In this document: piece by piece, positions 1 through 9,538 of the stretch | How the letters are laid out: every line of letters begins with the position of its first letter | How positions within the stretch are numbered: the first letter of the stretch is position 1 | NCBI GenBank assembly: GCA_017460885.1 | Contig: JAFUAB010000033.1 | Span: forward strand, 1 to 56,321 | From: Lachnospiraceae bacterium | GTDB taxonomy: Bacteria; Bacillota; Clostridia; Lachnospirales; Lachnospiraceae | Direction of reading: 5' to 3' | Length of the DNA stretch: 56,321 bases | Program-made: the position numbers and the translations under genes | Notes under the pieces: generated by a model | The model's database searches: none | Told to the model about the DNA's origin: nothing | What the model saw: only the letters and a program-made list of their open reading frames with translations

Positions 1-1
1 T

Positions 2-445
2 GACTGGACAGAAATCGCCGAAGCCCTGCGCGACTCGGATGATCTGCTAAAGGCTACTTGGGCAGGTGATGAAATCAAAGTGGCAATGACCATTGAGAAG
101 TCACATCAGGACTATACATCTATTTTGGAATATCATGATGAGAATTCTCTCGCACTGGCTATAATGATGTCATACTATACTGCCAGAAAGCACTATATGA
201 TCATTAGAGAATTTCCATCCGGAAAAGGATTCGCAGATATTGCCTTTATTCCAAGAAAAGGATCCGACAAGCCTGCTATGATCGTAGAACTCAAGTGGAA
301 TAAGGATGCGGATACAGCCATTGACCAGATCAATGACAGAAGATACGCAGGCAAATTGAAAGATTACGAGAGTGATATTCTGCTGGTGGGTATAACTTAT
401 GATAAAGAGAAAAAGAAGTACGGCTGCAGGATCGAGAAGCCATGA
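2..445 (+). CDS. C-terminal part of a DUF1703-type AAA-ATPase-like protein (PD-(D/E)XK domain), cut by the window edge
   Basis: The reading frame is open from base 2 without a stop, so the ATG at 80 is only an internal methionine and the true start lies left of the window. What remains (about 147 residues) is the PD-(D/E)XK nuclease-like C-terminal domain found behind AAA-ATPase-like domains in this family. The key stretches are FADIAFIP (the Asp) followed by MIVELKW (the E-x-K half), then the family motif DQINDRRYAG. The intact relative at 4463-6205 carries the same motifs in the same order. The family is abundant in gut and rumen Firmicutes and Bacteroidetes. Its biological role is not established, and nuclease activity is inferred from fold only. 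Confidence 0.8.
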   Translation, partial: DWTEIAEALRDSDDLLKATWAGDEIKVAMTIEKSHQDYTSILEYHDENSLALAIMMSYYTARKHYMIIREFPSGKGFADIAFIPRKGSDKPAMIVELKWNKDADTAIDQINDRRYAGKLKDYESDILLVGITYDKEKKKYGCRIEKP

Positions 446-479
446 CAGGAACACTATTCCGTTATCAGTGATAGAAAAG

Positions 480-640
480 CTTAGGAGCTGTTCAGAAATA
501 GCTTTTAAAATTTGCGCTGGATGCTTTTTTGTCTGCAAGGAAGAAACCACAGCTGTACTGAGGTACAGCGAGGATTTCTGACGAAGCAGCCGAGAAAGCA
601 GACAAGCAAAATTAAAAGTTATTCTGTAACAGATCCTTAG
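480..640. repeat. Miniature inverted-repeat-like element with imperfect 35-bp ends
   Basis: The segment 480-515 is an imperfect reverse complement of 606-640 (CTTAGGAGCTGTTCAGAAAT against CTAAGGATCTGTTACAGAAT when the right end is read on the other strand, with agreement continuing inward). Inside are a short GTCTGC/GCAGAC pairing (531-536 with 598-603) and a perfect 7-bp hairpin GCTGTAC-TGAG-GTACAGC at 552-569. No credible coding frame fills it. The size (161 bp), terminal repeats and folding potential fit a non-autonomous mobile or REP-like element. I see no clear target-site duplication. A core at 567-584 resembles the element at 34591-34728 read on the other strand. Confidence 0.6.
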
Positions 641-648
641 GTTTCAAT

Positions 649-697
649 TTGTAAAATATCCCCTTGTCGTATACAATAGACGGCAAGGGGTATTTTA
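649..697 (+). promoter_or_regulatory. xfp promoter candidate overlapping a terminator-like dyad
   Basis: TTGTAA (649-654), a 17-base spacer and TACAAT (672-677) make a plausible sigma-A promoter for xfp. A dyad overlaps it: 652-670 pairs with 680-697 (core CCCCTTG / CAAGGGG, one bulged T), followed by seven Ts at 698-704. If transcription starts near 684, only the right arm is transcribed and the dyad would act as DNA, for example an operator. If transcription starts further upstream, the same sequence forms an intrinsic terminator 6 bases before the Shine-Dalgarno, which would make it an attenuator or the end of the upstream unit. The leuC upstream region (6254-6291) has the same layout. Confidence 0.5.
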
Positions 698-719
698 TTT
701 TTTTACAGGAGGGAAACAC

Positions 720-3113
720 ATGAGTAATAATGACGTTAACACAAACATCCCTGAAAAGGGACCGATCACTGACGAACTGCTGGCCCGCATGGACCGGTAT
801 TTCAGAGCGGTGAACTATCTGTCAGCTTGCCAGCTGTATCTGCTGGACAACCCGCTGCTCAAGGAGCCGCTGACCATCGATATGGTCAAGAAGAAGATCG
901 TGGGTCACTGGGGCACCGTTCCGGGGCAGAATTTTGTCTTCACACACTTGAATCGTGTGATCAAGCGCTACGACTTGGACCTCATCCTGTTGTCGGGTCC
1001 CGGCCATGGCGGAAACTTCTACATAGCCAATGACTATATCGATGGATCATATTCCGAGGTTTATCCCAATATTTCCGAGGATGAGGATGGTATGCGCAAG
1101 CTCTTCAAGCAGTTCTCGTTCCCGGGAGGAGTGCCTTCACACTGCGCACCCGAGACACCCGGGTCGATCAACGAGGGCGGTGAGCTTGGATATGGAATAG
1201 CCCATGCCTTTGGTGCCGTGTTCGACAATCCCGACCTTATAGCCTGTGTGACTGTCGGAGACGGTGAGGCTGAAACAGGACCTCTGGCCACCTCATGGCA
1301 CAGCAACAAATTCCTTAATCCTATTTCGGACGGAGCTGTCCTGCCGATCCTGCATCTGAACGGATACAAAATAGCCAATCCTACGGTATTTGCCAGAATG
1401 AGTCATGAAGAGGTTGTCGATTTCTTCCACGGCTGCGGCTGGGAGCCTTATTTCGTTGAGGGCGATGATCCGATGACTATGCATAAGCTGATGGCCGAGA
1501 CGATGGATACCGTGATCGAGACGATCCATGAGATCCAGAAGAACGCACGTGAGAAGAATGATCCCTCACGTCCGATATGGCCGATGATCGTTCTGCGCAC
1601 GCCCAAGGGCTGGACCGGTCCAAAGGAAGTGGACGGCAAAAAGATCGAGGGCAACTTCCTCGCACATCAGGTACCGATCTCCATGGAGAAGCCCAAGGAG
1701 CACCTGCGCATACTTGAGAACTGGCTGAGGAGCTATCATCCCGAGGAGCTGTTTGATGAAGAGGGTCACATTGCACAGGACATCAAGGATCTTACACCTA
1801 AGGGTATCTCACGTATAGGCGCAAATCCTCACGGCAACGGCGGACTTTTACTTCGTGATCTCAGGATGCCTGATTTTCGTGATTATGCGCTCGACATCAA
1901 GGGACACGGCGAGATCCTGGGACAGGACATGACTCTGCTCGGTGATTTCGTGCGTGACATATTCAAGCTCAATGCCGACAGTAAGAACTTCCGTATATTC
2001 GGCCCCGATGAGACCAATTCCAACCGCTTAAATGCTGTTTTTGAAGTCGAGAACCGTGACTGGAATGCCGAAACCTATGATACCGATGATCATCTGGCAG
2101 CCGACGGCAGGGTAATGGATTCCATGCTTTCCGAGCATATGTGCGAGGGCTGGCTCGAGGGCTATCTGCTGACGGGACGTCACGGATTCTTCGCTACCTA
2201 CGAGGCTTTTGCCCGTATCATCGATTCAATGGCAGCACAGCATGCCAAGTGGCTGAAGGTATGCAACGGTCTGCCCTGGAGAGAAGAGATCGCATCTCTC
2301 AATCTGATTATGGCATCCACGGTATGGCAGCAGGATCACAACGGATTTACACATCAGGATCCCGGATTTATGGATCATATTGCAAATAAAAAGGCAGACG
2401 TGGTTCGCCTCTATCTGCCTCCGGACGGCAACTGCCTGCTTTCATGCTTCGATCACTGCATCAGGAGCCGCAACTATGTGAATGTGATCGTGGCTTCCAA
2501 GCATCCCCGTCCGCAGTGGCTGTCTATGGAAGAAGCGGTTAAACACTGCACGCAGGGTATCGGAATCTGGGAATGGGCCAGCAATGATCAGGGACAGGAG
2601 CCGGATATCGTATTTGCCTGCGCAGGCGAGACTCCCACGCTGGAGGCTCTTGCCGCAGTTACGATCCTCAAGGAAGAGCTTCCCGAGCTTAAGATCCGTT
2701 TCATCAATGTGGTCGACCTGTTTAAGCTGCAGCCCGCCAACGAGCATCCTCACGGCCTGACGGATGCCGAGTACGATATGCTGTTTACTCAGGACAAGCC
2801 CGTGATCTTTAATTTCCACGGTTATGCTAACCTGATCCACGAGCTGACCTACAGGCGTCACAACAATCGTCTGATGCATGTGCGCGGATATAAGGAAGAG
2901 GGCACGATCACGACACCTTTTGATGTGCGCGTACAGAACGATATCGACAGATTCCATCTGGTTCAGGAGGCACTCAAGTTCCTGCCCAACCTCGGTAATC
3001 GTGGCGCATACCTGTATCAGAAGATGAGCGACAAGCTGGTTGAACATAAGCAGTACATCCATGAATACGGAGAGGATCTGCCTGAGGTAGCCGGCTGGAA
3101 ATGGGACAGATAA
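720..3113 (+). CDS. xfp: Xylulose-5-phosphate/fructose-6-phosphate phosphoketolase
   Basis: Cytosolic thiamine-diphosphate enzyme that cleaves xylulose-5-phosphate (often also fructose-6-phosphate) with phosphate to acetyl-phosphate plus glyceraldehyde-3-phosphate (or erythrose-4-phosphate). The 797-residue length is normal for the family. Visible signatures are GPGHGG (about residues 93-98), the SYSEVYP to FPGGVPSH block, and the ThDP/Mg motif [11 protein letters not shown] (about 180-190). The start is the ATG 7 bases after AGGAGGG. It stands alone between ATPase genes rather than in a pentose operon. With the xylan enzymes in this window it gives a route for xylose carbon to acetyl-phosphate. 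Substrate preference cannot be decided from sequence alone. Confidence 0.97.
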   Translation: MSNNDVNTNIPEKGPITDELLARMDRYFRAVNYLSACQLYLLDNPLLKEPLTIDMVKKKIVGHWGTVPGQNFVFTHLNRVIKRYDLDLILLSGPGHGGNFYIANDYIDGSYSEVYPNISEDEDGMRKLFKQFSFPGGVPSHCAPETPGSINEGGELGYGIAHAFGAVFDNPDLIACVTVGDGEAETGPLATSWHSNKFLNPISDGAVLPILHLNGYKIANPTVFARMSHEEVVDFFHGCGWEPYFVEGDDPMTMHKLMAETMDTVIETIHEIQKNAREKNDPSRPIWPMIVLRTPKGWTGPKEVDGKKIEGNFLAHQVPISMEKPKEHLRILENWLRSYHPEELFDEEGHIAQDIKDLTPKGISRIGANPHGNGGLLLRDLRMPDFRDYALDIKGHGEILGQDMTLLGDFVRDIFKLNADSKNFRIFGPDETNSNRLNAVFEVENRDWNAETYDTDDHLAADGRVMDSMLSEHMCEGWLEGYLLTGRHGFFATYEAFARIIDSMAAQHAKWLKVCNGLPWREEIASLNLIMASTVWQQDHNGFTHQDPGFMDHIANKKADVVRLYLPPDGNCLLSCFDHCIRSRNYVNVIVASKHPRPQWLSMEEAVKHCTQGIGIWEWASNDQGQEPDIVFACAGETPTLEALAAVTILKEELPELKIRFINVVDLFKLQPANEHPHGLTDAEYDMLFTQDKPVIFNFHGYANLIHELTYRRHNNRLMHVRGYKEEGTITTPFDVRVQNDIDRFHLVQEALKFLPNLGNRGAYLYQKMSDKLVEHKQYIHEYGEDLPEVAGWKWDR

Positions 3114-3126
3114 GTAGGCATTCCGT

Positions 3127-3202
3127 AATTATCAAAAATAATGTATAATTATCTAAAATATAATGAAATATCAAAAATATAATGTAACATCAAAATTTTG
3201 AT
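3127..3202 (+). promoter_or_regulatory. AT-rich leader with repeated TATAAT boxes and a 14-bp palindrome
   Basis: Degenerate copies of an A/T-rich unit (consensus about ATATCAAAAATATAATG) follow one another. TATAAT occurs three times, at 3144-3149, 3159-3164 and 3178-3183. The block ends in a perfect palindrome, ATCAAAATTTTGAT (3189-3202), 25 bases before the start codon of the next gene. A weak -35 (TTCCGT, 3121-3126) lies 17 bases before the first TATAAT. This is the probable promoter region of the ATPase gene at 3228. The palindrome could be an operator or chance in AT-rich DNA. Confidence 0.45.
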
Positions 3203-3227
3203 CAAACCGTCAAATCGGAGGCGGCTT

Positions 3228-4295
3228 ATGAAAGAACAGAATCCCTTTACTCATACGTACGGAATGGCCGGACAGGCATACATAGATATGGGCTGGTCGC
3301 GTAAGGCGATCGAAAATTTTTCCTATGAGCATCCTACGGAGTACGTATACAAAATAGTAGGCGTGCGAGGCAGTGGCAAGACCGTGGTCATGTCAGACAT
3401 TATGAAACACTTCAGAAGTGAGAATTGCACTGAATCCGGATGGCTGGTTTATGACCTGTCGTCAGCCCGGGATCCCCTGCATACGCTGGTGTCGTACCTG
3501 TCGAAGGAGAAATTTGCCTTATCATGCAAAAGAATCTCGAACATAAAAGCGGGCGCAAACCTGGGCGTGATAAATGCTGAATTTAGCAGCAATTCGCCTG
3601 ATCCGGACAGGTATTATGATGATGAAGTGGAGCTTGACGGGTTTCTTGATCAGGCATTTGCCAAAGGAAAGCGTATCCTGGTTTGCATAGATGACATAGC
3701 CAGGACTGACGAAGTGGTTGCCTTTTGCTCGGTATATGCCAAATACATCAGGGCAGAGAAACCTATATACTTTGTATGCACCGGCCTGTTCAAGAATCTG
3801 GACGCCATCGGGAGAGTGAAGAACCTGACCTTTTTCAGAAGGGCGGCGTCCATTAACGTCGGCGCGCTTTCCGACGTGTCGATAACCAATAAATACAGGA
3901 AGCTTCTGAACCTGGATATGCCTGAAGCCAGACGGCTTGCCAAAATGACCAAAGGTTATGCCTATGCTTATCAGGTCCTGGGAAGCCTGTATTTTGACAA
4001 AACGGAGAAGGATTCAGAGGAAACGCTCCTCATAGACTTTGATGACCAGCTGTTTAGCCAGTCATATGAGAAAATATGGGAAGAACTTACAACCGGTGAA
4101 AAAGAAGTGGTTAAGATCATGATCGATCACAAGGTCAGGCAGGAGATCGAGCAAAGGATGGAAAACCCAAGTTCTCTGTCTGAGTACAGGAATTCACTTT
4201 TGAAAGGTGGGATCATCAAGGAAACCGGGCGCGGAGAAATTGACTTTAACCTGCCGAGGTTCGAAGACTACGTCAGGAACTTCTGTCTGGATTGA
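3228..4295 (+). CDS. AAA/STAND-like ATP-binding protein of unknown role
   Basis: A 355-residue cytoplasmic P-loop ATPase. Walker A is GVRGSGKT (about 45-52) and a Walker B-like ILVCIDDIA lies near the middle. The C-terminal third looks helical and winged-helix-like, ending in a short hydrophobic strand. The layout resembles the archaeal-type/MNS-STAND ATP-binding proteins that are common accessory genes in Firmicutes. The ATG at 3228 is chosen because GGAGG lies 8 bases upstream; an in-frame TTG at 3198 lacks a ribosome site. It is followed by a DUF1703-type gene of related P-loop architecture, but 167 bases separate them and a separate promoter is possible. No catalytic partner is evident. 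Confidence 0.75.
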   Translation: MKEQNPFTHTYGMAGQAYIDMGWSRKAIENFSYEHPTEYVYKIVGVRGSGKTVVMSDIMKHFRSENCTESGWLVYDLSSARDPLHTLVSYLSKEKFALSCKRISNIKAGANLGVINAEFSSNSPDPDRYYDDEVELDGFLDQAFAKGKRILVCIDDIARTDEVVAFCSVYAKYIRAEKPIYFVCTGLFKNLDAIGRVKNLTFFRRAASINVGALSDVSITNKYRKLLNLDMPEARRLAKMTKGYAYAYQVLGSLYFDKTEKDSEETLLIDFDDQLFSQSYEKIWEELTTGEKEVVKIMIDHKVRQEIEQRMENPSSLSEYRNSLLKGGIIKETGRGEIDFNLPRFEDYVRNFCLD

Positions 4296-4359
4296 ATTCA
4301 GGCAATTCATCTTGTCAGTTTTATCCGTTAATTTTTCGCTGTCAGGTAATGCCCAATTC

Positions 4360-4388
4360 TTGACCGGGGTCAATGGCGTATCATAAAT
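4360..4388 (+). promoter_or_regulatory. Weak promoter candidate within a TTGACC/GGTCAA dyad
   Basis: TTGACC-GG-GGTCAA (4360-4373) is a perfect 6+2+6 dyad whose left half is a good -35 box. A poor -10 (ATAAAT, 4383-4388) follows after 17 bases. It lies 74 bases before the DUF1703-type gene. Support is limited to these boxes. Confidence 0.3.
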
Positions 4389-4462
4389 AAGATGTCCGAT
4401 CATTCAATTGATATGGGATTTAGAGAATCCGAAGCGTCTGTCGCGAAAGCAAGGGATGAAGC

Positions 4463-6205
4463 ATGAAAAAGATTGGTATAGGATATGAGGATTACAAAAG
4501 ATTCATAGATGATGACATGTATTACGTCGACAAGACGATGCTCATTGAGGACGTCATTGAAAGAGGCGGGGAGGTAACGCTGTTTACCAGACCGAGGCGC
4601 TTCGGCAAGACGCTTGCGCTTTCCATGCTCCGTACTTTTTTTGAACTTGAGTATGACAGGGACCGGAATCCCATCGACAAAAAAAGGTACTTTGAGGGAA
4701 AGAGGATCATGGGTGCACCTGAAGAGATTATTTCCATGATGGGGAAATATCCGGTGATCAAGCTATCGTTAAAGTCAGCGAAGCAGCCATCTTTTTTGGG
4801 GGCATTTGTAAAGCTCAGGGATGAAATATATGATGAGATTCTGCGGCATGACTATTTGAAGGATTCGAAAAGTCTGTCAGACGAAGATAAGAGCATCCTG
4901 GCGGAACTCAGAAAAAGAACGGAATTTGACAAACTTCAGGAAAAATGTGTTTTTGATATGGAGGTTGCACGTCTTTCAACGGCAATAAAAACGCTCTCAG
5001 CACTATTGAAGAAACATCATAACAGGGATGTCATCATACTCCTTGATGAATATGACGTACCGCTGGAGAATGCATATTATAATGGATTCTATGAAGAAAT
5101 GGTGGAATTTATTCGCTCACTTTTTGAATCCGCACTCAAGACCAATGATGCATTGCAGTTTGCTGTGGTTACGGGGTGTCTGAGGATAGGCAAGGAGAGC
5201 ATTTTTACCGGACTTAACCACCTGCAGATCAGCTCCGTATATAATAACGGATATGATGAGGCATTTGGGTTTACTCAAACAGAGACAGAGCAGATGCTCA
5301 TGGATTATGGAATGGAAGACAGGATAGAGGAGGCTAAGAAGTGGTATGACGGCTATCTTTTCGGCAATACGGAGATATACAATCCCTGGAGCATTACCAA
5401 GTATGTATCAAGCATAGCGGTTAACCATATGAAGTTTCCCGAACCCTACTGGGCCAATACCTCATCAAATCAGATCATCAGGGACATGATATGGCAGGCA
5501 GACGATGAGATGAAACGCGAGCTGGACATACTGATCCACGGCGGCACCATAGAAAAGCAGATCCATGAGGACATCACCTATGATGACTTACATGAGTCTG
5601 AGGACAATATCTGGAATTTTCTGTTTTTTACCGGATATATGAAGAAAGTGTCGGAAAGGCGGGATGAACAAAACGAAGAGAATATCTATCTCACGATGAA
5701 AATCCCAAATATCGAGATACGCAGCATATATACAAACCAGATAAGAGGGTGGTTTGATAAGCAGGTAAAGGGGGAAGACAGGAGCGTGCTGTACAAGGCG
5801 GTGCTTGACGGGAATACGGATGCCATAGAGACTTTTGTGAGCGGCCTGCTTGCGAAGAGCATCAGTACATTTGACAGCGAAGAATCCTTCTATCACGGCT
5901 TTTTTCTTTCGCTGCTATATGGTATCCCGAATTATTCTCCACAATCCAACAGGGAAGAAGGAATCGGACGCCCTGACATAGTTCTTTATCCGGATCGTCC
6001 AAAGGATCCGGCCATCATCTTTGAGGTAAAGGTGAGAAAGAAATTCAATGAGATGGAAGACGGCCTTGATGAAGCATATAATCAGATAAAGGACAGGAGA
6101 TATGAGGAGGGCGTGTTGGAAGATGGTTATCTGGGAGTTAAATCCTATGGAATATGCTTCTGTAAGAAGAGCTGTATAGTGGGTAGATACGAACGATTGG
6201 AATGA
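4463..6205 (+). CDS. DUF1703-type protein: AAA-ATPase-like domain plus PD-(D/E)XK nuclease-like domain
   Basis: A 580-residue two-domain protein. The N-terminal AAA-ATPase-like domain opens with the family motif YVDKTMLI and a Walker A variant TRPRRFGKT (about 42-50); DVIILLDEYDVP is the Walker B region. The C-terminal PD-(D/E)XK-like domain shows GRPDIVLYP, then IIFEVKV, then QIKDRRY. The length and domain order are typical of the family. The function is unproven; proposals centre on nucleic-acid transactions or defence. The start is the ATG preceded by a modest AAGGGA site. It is the intact equivalent of the fragment at the left edge of the window. The two genes flank xfp and a related ATPase, so this 6-kb stretch is accessory in character. 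Confidence 0.88.
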   Translation: MKKIGIGYEDYKRFIDDDMYYVDKTMLIEDVIERGGEVTLFTRPRRFGKTLALSMLRTFFELEYDRDRNPIDKKRYFEGKRIMGAPEEIISMMGKYPVIKLSLKSAKQPSFLGAFVKLRDEIYDEILRHDYLKDSKSLSDEDKSILAELRKRTEFDKLQEKCVFDMEVARLSTAIKTLSALLKKHHNRDVIILLDEYDVPLENAYYNGFYEEMVEFIRSLFESALKTNDALQFAVVTGCLRIGKESIFTGLNHLQISSVYNNGYDEAFGFTQTETEQMLMDYGMEDRIEEAKKWYDGYLFGNTEIYNPWSITKYVSSIAVNHMKFPEPYWANTSSNQIIRDMIWQADDEMKRELDILIHGGTIEKQIHEDITYDDLHESEDNIWNFLFFTGYMKKVSERRDEQNEENIYLTMKIPNIEIRSIYTNQIRGWFDKQVKGEDRSVLYKAVLDGNTDAIETFVSGLLAKSISTFDSEESFYHGFFLSLLYGIPNYSPQSNREEGIGRPDIVLYPDRPKDPAIIFEVKVRKKFNEMEDGLDEAYNQIKDRRYEEGVLEDGYLGVKSYGICFCKKSCIVGRYERLE

Positions 6206-6253
6206 ATGAAACCTTGCATTTCCGATGCCGAGGCTGGGGAAATCTGACATATC

Positions 6254-6291
6254 TTGTAAAATTTGCCCTGTAAGTGTTATACTTATAGGGC
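6254..6291 (+). promoter_or_regulatory. leuCD promoter candidate overlapping a dyad
   Basis: TTGTAA (6254-6259), 18 bases, then TATACT (6278-6283) form a likely promoter. A dyad with stem GCCCT-g-TAAGT / ACTTA-t-AGGGC (6265-6275 with 6281-6291, one G-T pair) occupies the spacer and the -10. The xfp promoter begins with the same nine bases (TTGTAAAAT) and has an equivalent dyad. Because the likely start of transcription is near 6290, most of the dyad would be untranscribed, which favours an operator over an attenuator. A weak terminator for the preceding gene remains possible. Confidence 0.5.
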
Positions 6292-6334
6292 TTATGTTTT
6301 ATGTTAAGAAATCTGAACAGGAGGAAAGTGATTT

Positions 6335-7597
6335 ATGGGCATGACAATGACGCAAAAGATCCTGGCAGCTCATGCCGGACTTGAATATGTTAAGGCCGGA
6401 GACCTGATCGAGGCGGATCTGGATCTGGTGCTCGGAAACGACATTACCAGTCCCGTTGCAATAAAGGAAATGGAGAAGATGAAGGTGGACGGGGTGTTCG
6501 ATAAGGATAAGATCGCCCTGGTTCCCGATCATTTCGTACCGAATAAGGATATCAAGAGTGCGGAGCATTGCAAGTGTGTCAGGGAATTTGCACTCAAACA
6601 TGACATAACCAACTACTTTGAAGTGGGTAAAATGGGAATTGAGCATGCCCTTTTGCCTGAACAGGGACTGACGGTAGCCGGAGACGTGATCATCGGTGCC
6701 GATTCGCATACCTGCACCTACGGTGCGCTGGGAGCCTTTTCGACAGGTGTCGGTTCGACGGATATGGCTGCGGGCATGGCCACCGGCAAGGCGTGGTTCA
6801 AGGTACCCGGAGCGATCAGATTCAATATAACCGGAGAGAAGGCTCCGTATATAAGCGGCAAGGACGTTATCCTGCATATAATCGGCATGATCGGAGTGGA
6901 CGGAGCATTGTATAAGTCCATGGAGTTCGTCGGTGACGGGATCAAAAACCTGACAATGGATGACCGCTTCACGATCGCCAATATGGCTATAGAGGCTGGC
7001 GGAAAGAACGGCATATTCCCGGTCGATGAGCTGGCCGAGCAGTATATGAAGGAGCATGGCAAGAGAAAATACAAGATATACGAGGCGGATGCTGATGCCG
7101 GGTATGATGAGGAATATACCATAGATCTGAGCACACTAAAGCCCACGGTCGCATTTCCTCACCTGCCCGAAAATACCAGAACCATCGATGATGTGGGAGA
7201 GGTTAAGATCGATCAGGTGGTGATCGGATCGTGTACAAACGGACGCATGGATGATATGCGCATTGCGGCCGACATCATCCGCAGCAGGAAGGTCGCCGAC
7301 GGGGTGCGCTGCATAGTGATCCCGGCCACACAGCAGATTTATCTCGACTGCATTAAGGAAGGTCTGGTTACCGATTTCATAGAAGCCGGAGCGGTTGTCT
7401 CAACGCCCACCTGCGGCCCCTGCCTGGGAGGCTATATGGGTGTTATGGCAGCCGGTGAAAGATGTGTTTCCACCACGAACCGCAACTTTGTCGGACGTAT
7501 GGGACATGTTGATTCGGAGGTTTATCTTGCAAGCCCGGCAGTGGCAGCAGCCAGTGCGATCACCGGATATATTTCGTCACCTGCGGACGTAAAGTGA
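6335..7597 (+). CDS. leuC: 3-isopropylmalate dehydratase large subunit
   Basis: Large subunit of the aconitase-family enzyme that isomerises 2-isopropylmalate to 3-isopropylmalate in leucine synthesis. It needs LeuD and a [4Fe-4S] cluster. The 420 residues fit the short (type 2) form. Cluster ligands are visible as the Cys of IGSCTNGR (about residue 300) and the pair in CGPCLGG (about 360 and 363). Substrate-loop motifs such as [15 protein letters not shown] are intact. The start is the ATG after AGGAGGAAAGTG. leuD follows 95 bases later; leuA and leuB are not in the window. The same subfamily includes citramalate/2-methylmalate dehydratases, so the exact substrate is inferred. Confidence 0.95.
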   Translation: MGMTMTQKILAAHAGLEYVKAGDLIEADLDLVLGNDITSPVAIKEMEKMKVDGVFDKDKIALVPDHFVPNKDIKSAEHCKCVREFALKHDITNYFEVGKMGIEHALLPEQGLTVAGDVIIGADSHTCTYGALGAFSTGVGSTDMAAGMATGKAWFKVPGAIRFNITGEKAPYISGKDVILHIIGMIGVDGALYKSMEFVGDGIKNLTMDDRFTIANMAIEAGGKNGIFPVDELAEQYMKEHGKRKYKIYEADADAGYDEEYTIDLSTLKPTVAFPHLPENTRTIDDVGEVKIDQVVIGSCTNGRMDDMRIAADIIRSRKVADGVRCIVIPATQQIYLDCIKEGLVTDFIEAGAVVSTPTCGPCLGGYMGVMAAGERCVSTTNRNFVGRMGHVDSEVYLASPAVAAASAITGYISSPADVK

Positions 7598-7692
7598 TCA
7601 TGTCAAAACCCCGGTCATAGTGAGACGTCGCGGGATTAAGTCCCTGCCCGGTAAGCGTGCGGGGATCCCATGGCAGTCAGAAAGGAATCAAA

Positions 7693-8181
7693 ATGGAAAA
7701 AGCAAAAGGAAGAGTCTTTAAATATGGTGACAACGTCGATACAGACGTGATAATACCTGCCCGATACCTGAATTCATCTGATCCGGCTGATCTGGCCGCT
7801 CATTGCATGGAGGACATAGACAAGACCTTCATAGATCGAGTAAACAAGGGTGATATTATAGTGGCAAACAAAAATTTCGGCTGCGGTTCCTCCAGGGAGC
7901 ATGCACCGATCGCTATCAAGGCTGCCGGAGTGAGCTGCGTCATCGCCGAAACCTTTGCCAGGATCTTTTACCGTAATGCCATCAACATAGGTCTGCCTAT
8001 AATAGAGTGCGCGGAGGCCGGCAAGGAGATAGCCGAGGGTGACGAGGTTGAGATCGACTTCGACAGCGGTTTAATAACAGATGTTACCACAGGAAAAGCT
8101 TATCAGGGACAGGCATTTCCGCCTTTCATGCAGAACATCATCAACGCGGGCGGACTTGTCAACTACGTCAACAATAAATAA
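7693..8181 (+). CDS. leuD: 3-isopropylmalate dehydratase small subunit
   Basis: Swivelling small subunit that completes the active site with LeuC. It has 162 residues, the size of the short type-2 LeuD. The hallmark [10 protein letters not shown] lies near residue 57, and the start region has the type-2 form [15 protein letters not shown] place the start at the ATG at 7693 because AAAGGA lies just upstream and the protein then begins like its relatives. An in-frame GTG at 7657 would add twelve unlikely residues. It is co-oriented with leuC and followed after 11 bases by a membrane-protein gene that probably shares the transcript. Confidence 0.94.
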   Translation: MEKAKGRVFKYGDNVDTDVIIPARYLNSSDPADLAAHCMEDIDKTFIDRVNKGDIIVANKNFGCGSSREHAPIAIKAAGVSCVIAETFARIFYRNAINIGLPIIECAEAGKEIAEGDEVEIDFDSGLITDVTTGKAYQGQAFPPFMQNIINAGGLVNYVNNK

Positions 8182-8192
8182 GGTCTGGTAAT

Positions 8193-9464
8193 ATGGGCGG
8201 TTCGATAGTTTTATTCATCATAATTGCATTATTGATCAAAAGAGGCATGATCGATGGCCGGGGATTCACCGATATTGCCAAGATATTTGGAGGTATCGCC
8301 GTATTTCTTCTGATCATTTCACTGCTTACATCACCTCTTTTCTGGGGGATACTCGGACTCGGCGTTGTTGCGGTGATCGTAGGTATAATAACCCTGACCG
8401 CCAAGTATTCCGGAGATAAAAGAGCTGAGATGTACGGCTGGGACAGTGCGGAGTATCAGGCCAAATATTCCGAAGCCGTATCGATGTTCAAGGAAATGTA
8501 TAAGAACCAGCGCGATCCGGTCAAATTCGGTAAGATGAACGTCACCCAGCAGCGTCTTCAGGAGCTGAATGAAGAAAAACAGGCCAGAGAAGCAGCCGGG
8601 AAGTATGTTGATGAGCAGTTCAAAAAGAAGTACGGAACCAATAAGGCCGCAAATACCTCCGGAAACCGGAGTGCTAATCAGGGTACGTACACGGGTTCAC
8701 AGGGACAGCCCAACCGATCTGCCGCTCAGGGACAGCCCGGACGCACGGCATCCGGGAGATCGGTTCAGCAGGGCCCTTTGCCGCAGGGCTATACATCCTC
8801 TGCGGCCACAGCAGCAGCACAGACTGCCAACAACAGGGCACGTGAAAAAGACCTTAAAGCCCAGGCTAAGGCTCTGAAAAGCTCCATACTGCCTAAATCC
8901 GCAACACGGAGAATGAAGATAGTCAGGAAGTTTAATGGGCAGTATGATCTGTATCTGACGGATGAACAGATCAAAAGGATCGTGGATGCATCATATATGT
9001 CCGTTGCCTGGAAGAACGAAGTGGAGGCTATGGCCAATAAATATGATTCGGTCTATCAGTGGCTGGTAGGAGATACTGCTTATCTGAGAGCGTATCTGAG
9101 GGTATTTGCCGTTCAGGACGTAACCAGTGATTTCCCTCAGCAGATGCAGATCGTGATGGATTCCTTTGAAGAGATCTTTGATTACTCGGATACGATATCG
9201 GGACTGACGCTAGAACGCAGGATAGAGATGATCAATTCCAAATTCCTGACCAATTTCGATGATATCACTTATATGATCGCATACAGATATCTTGAGAGTC
9301 TCGGACTTCATCATGAGCTTGGACAGACTCAGATCAACCGGATAGACGGGACCTTTGATGATCTGGTGGCTAAATACGACAGGATGAGTGATGCCGGTGT
9401 GGATGCGGCTCTTGCGGATGCTGTCCCCGGTATGACTTCTGGCGGATCGGTTTCTCAGCAATAA
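8193..9464 (+). CDS. Membrane protein with two N-terminal helices and a conserved-looking C-terminal helical domain; unknown function
   Basis: 423 residues, not recognised. Residues 1-12 and about 30-70 are strongly hydrophobic and give two to three membrane segments. A charged, probably coiled-coil region follows (about 80-150). Next is a Gly/Ser/Gln/Asn-rich, low-complexity linker with repeated GQPxR-type units (about 150-215). The C-terminal half is a folded helical domain of about 190 residues without an enzyme motif I know. It starts only 11 bases after leuD and has a weak ribosome site, so it is probably co-transcribed with leuCD. That coupling may be positional rather than functional. 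An anchored cytoplasmic or surface adaptor is a guess. Confidence 0.75.
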   Translation: MGGSIVLFIIIALLIKRGMIDGRGFTDIAKIFGGIAVFLLIISLLTSPLFWGILGLGVVAVIVGIITLTAKYSGDKRAEMYGWDSAEYQAKYSEAVSMFKEMYKNQRDPVKFGKMNVTQQRLQELNEEKQAREAAGKYVDEQFKKKYGTNKAANTSGNRSANQGTYTGSQGQPNRSAAQGQPGRTASGRSVQQGPLPQGYTSSAATAAAQTANNRAREKDLKAQAKALKSSILPKSATRRMKIVRKFNGQYDLYLTDEQIKRIVDASYMSVAWKNEVEAMANKYDSVYQWLVGDTAYLRAYLRVFAVQDVTSDFPQQMQIVMDSFEEIFDYSDTISGLTLERRIEMINSKFLTNFDDITYMIAYRYLESLGLHHELGQTQINRIDGTFDDLVAKYDRMSDAGVDAALADAVPGMTSGGSVSQQ

Positions 9465-9538
9465 ATATCTATTGATATCTGACGGGATTTCATATCATAT
9501 TTACAATTATTGTACCTTGTTCTGTCGGAGGGATTACG

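Noticed and set aside
2442-3062. Long antisense open frame (206 codons) opposite xfp
   Set aside because: It mirrors codon bias of a certain gene, has no ribosome site and no recognisable domain.
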